Below, in pieces: positions 63,879 to 64,000 of a stretch of DNA of 64,000 bases. The first letter of the stretch is position 1, and each line of letters starts with the position of its first letter. The translations under genes were made by a program, and so were the position numbers. The DNA is from Celeribacter sp. PS-C1 (GTDB lineage Bacteria; Pseudomonadota; Alphaproteobacteria; Rhodobacterales; Rhodobacteraceae), in the NCBI RefSeq assembly GCF_019429625.1, contig NZ_JAHXRW010000009.1, positions 115,157 through 179,156 on the forward strand, in the 5' to 3' direction. The notes below the pieces were generated by a model. That model made no database searches and was not told where the DNA came from. It was given only the letters and a program-made list of their open reading frames with translations.

Positions 63879-64000
63879 TTATTGGATGTTGTTCACGTTG
63901 GTTTCGGCCAGGTCAGCACCGTTTGCGCCGACGAGCACGAACTCGATGTTGGAGCGCGGAGCGGAGGAGAGGCTGACTTTGACGTCGGTGTTGGCGCCGG
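63879..64000 (-). CDS. C-terminal end of an unknown protein (partial)
   Basis: The minus strand is open from the window end to a TAA at 63879-63881, giving about 39 codons (SNIEFVLVGANGADLAETNV and similar beta-like sequence). The composition looks like the end of a secreted or surface beta-rich protein; I do not recognise it. A stable hairpin follows the stop. The start lies outside the window. Confidence 0.55.
   Translation of the reverse strand, partial: GANTDVKVSLSSAPRSNIEFVLVGANGADLAETNVNNIQ

Overview
The window is GC-rich, densely coded chromosomal DNA of an alphaproteobacterium, most likely a Rhodobacteraceae (Roseobacter-group) species. The evidence is a MipZ-type ParA ATPase, an F0 ATP synthase operon (atpI-B-E-F'-F) with the b/b' pair and no F1 genes attached, a TRAP transporter, NasS/NasT nitrate control, a Cys-free L31, and many Hint/OmpA/sulfotransferase families common in that group. 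I saw no rRNA, tRNA, CRISPR array, insertion sequence or prophage.

Layout. 1-5.5 kb: the end of a polyamine-type ABC permease, a zinc alcohol dehydrogenase, a Gfo/Idh/MocA-like protein, an MFS exporter, a DUF2255 protein and an SDR. 5.5-12.2 kb: a minus-strand operon for shikimate/dehydroshikimate use (NAD-type AroE, TRAP dctPQM, quiC) controlled by a divergent TetR gene; two matched palindromes 31 bp apart lie between them. 12.2-17.7 kb: a ugpBAEC glycerol-3-phosphate importer followed by an EEP-fold phosphodiesterase in the place usually taken by ugpQ; a 140-bp inverted-repeat element sits between ugpA and ugpE. 18.1-20.6 kb: an IPNS-like oxygenase, TusA, MobA and a DUF2478 protein.

20.7-32.7 kb: a complete assimilatory nitrate module. 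It runs nasT-nasS, a leader RNA with hairpins and an intrinsic terminator (NasT antitermination), nrtA-nrtB, a two-NBD nrtCD fusion, a globin, an FAD reductase, the molybdenum nitrate reductase nasA, a TrpD2-like gene and a small membrane protein. No nitrite reductase follows. MobA just upstream would supply the guanine-dinucleotide cofactor needed by NasA.

32.8-42.3 kb holds housekeeping genes on the minus strand (ffh, GNAT, chorismate mutase, rpsP, bluB, rimM, trmD, rplS, rpmE), plus mipZ (minus strand) and a long acidic OmpA-family protein (plus strand). 42.6-47.7 kb: a glycosyltransferase-like protein, several regulators (LysR, HxlR, ArsR), a DMT exporter, a UspA and a 22-residue membrane microprotein. 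47.9-50.6 kb: the F0 ATP synthase operon. 50.7-64 kb: a FadR-type regulator, an OmpA lipoprotein, Ada-like methyltransferase, Hint protein, nth, adenosine kinase, polA, a globin-like protein lacking the proximal His, an ABC ATPase, HIT protein, and a divergent glycosyltransferase/sulfotransferase pair likely acting on surface polysaccharide.

A recurring theme is a GC-rich hairpin directly after the gene whose product is needed in excess (dctP, ugpB, nrtA, atpE), which suggests differential expression inside operons by mRNA processing or partial termination.
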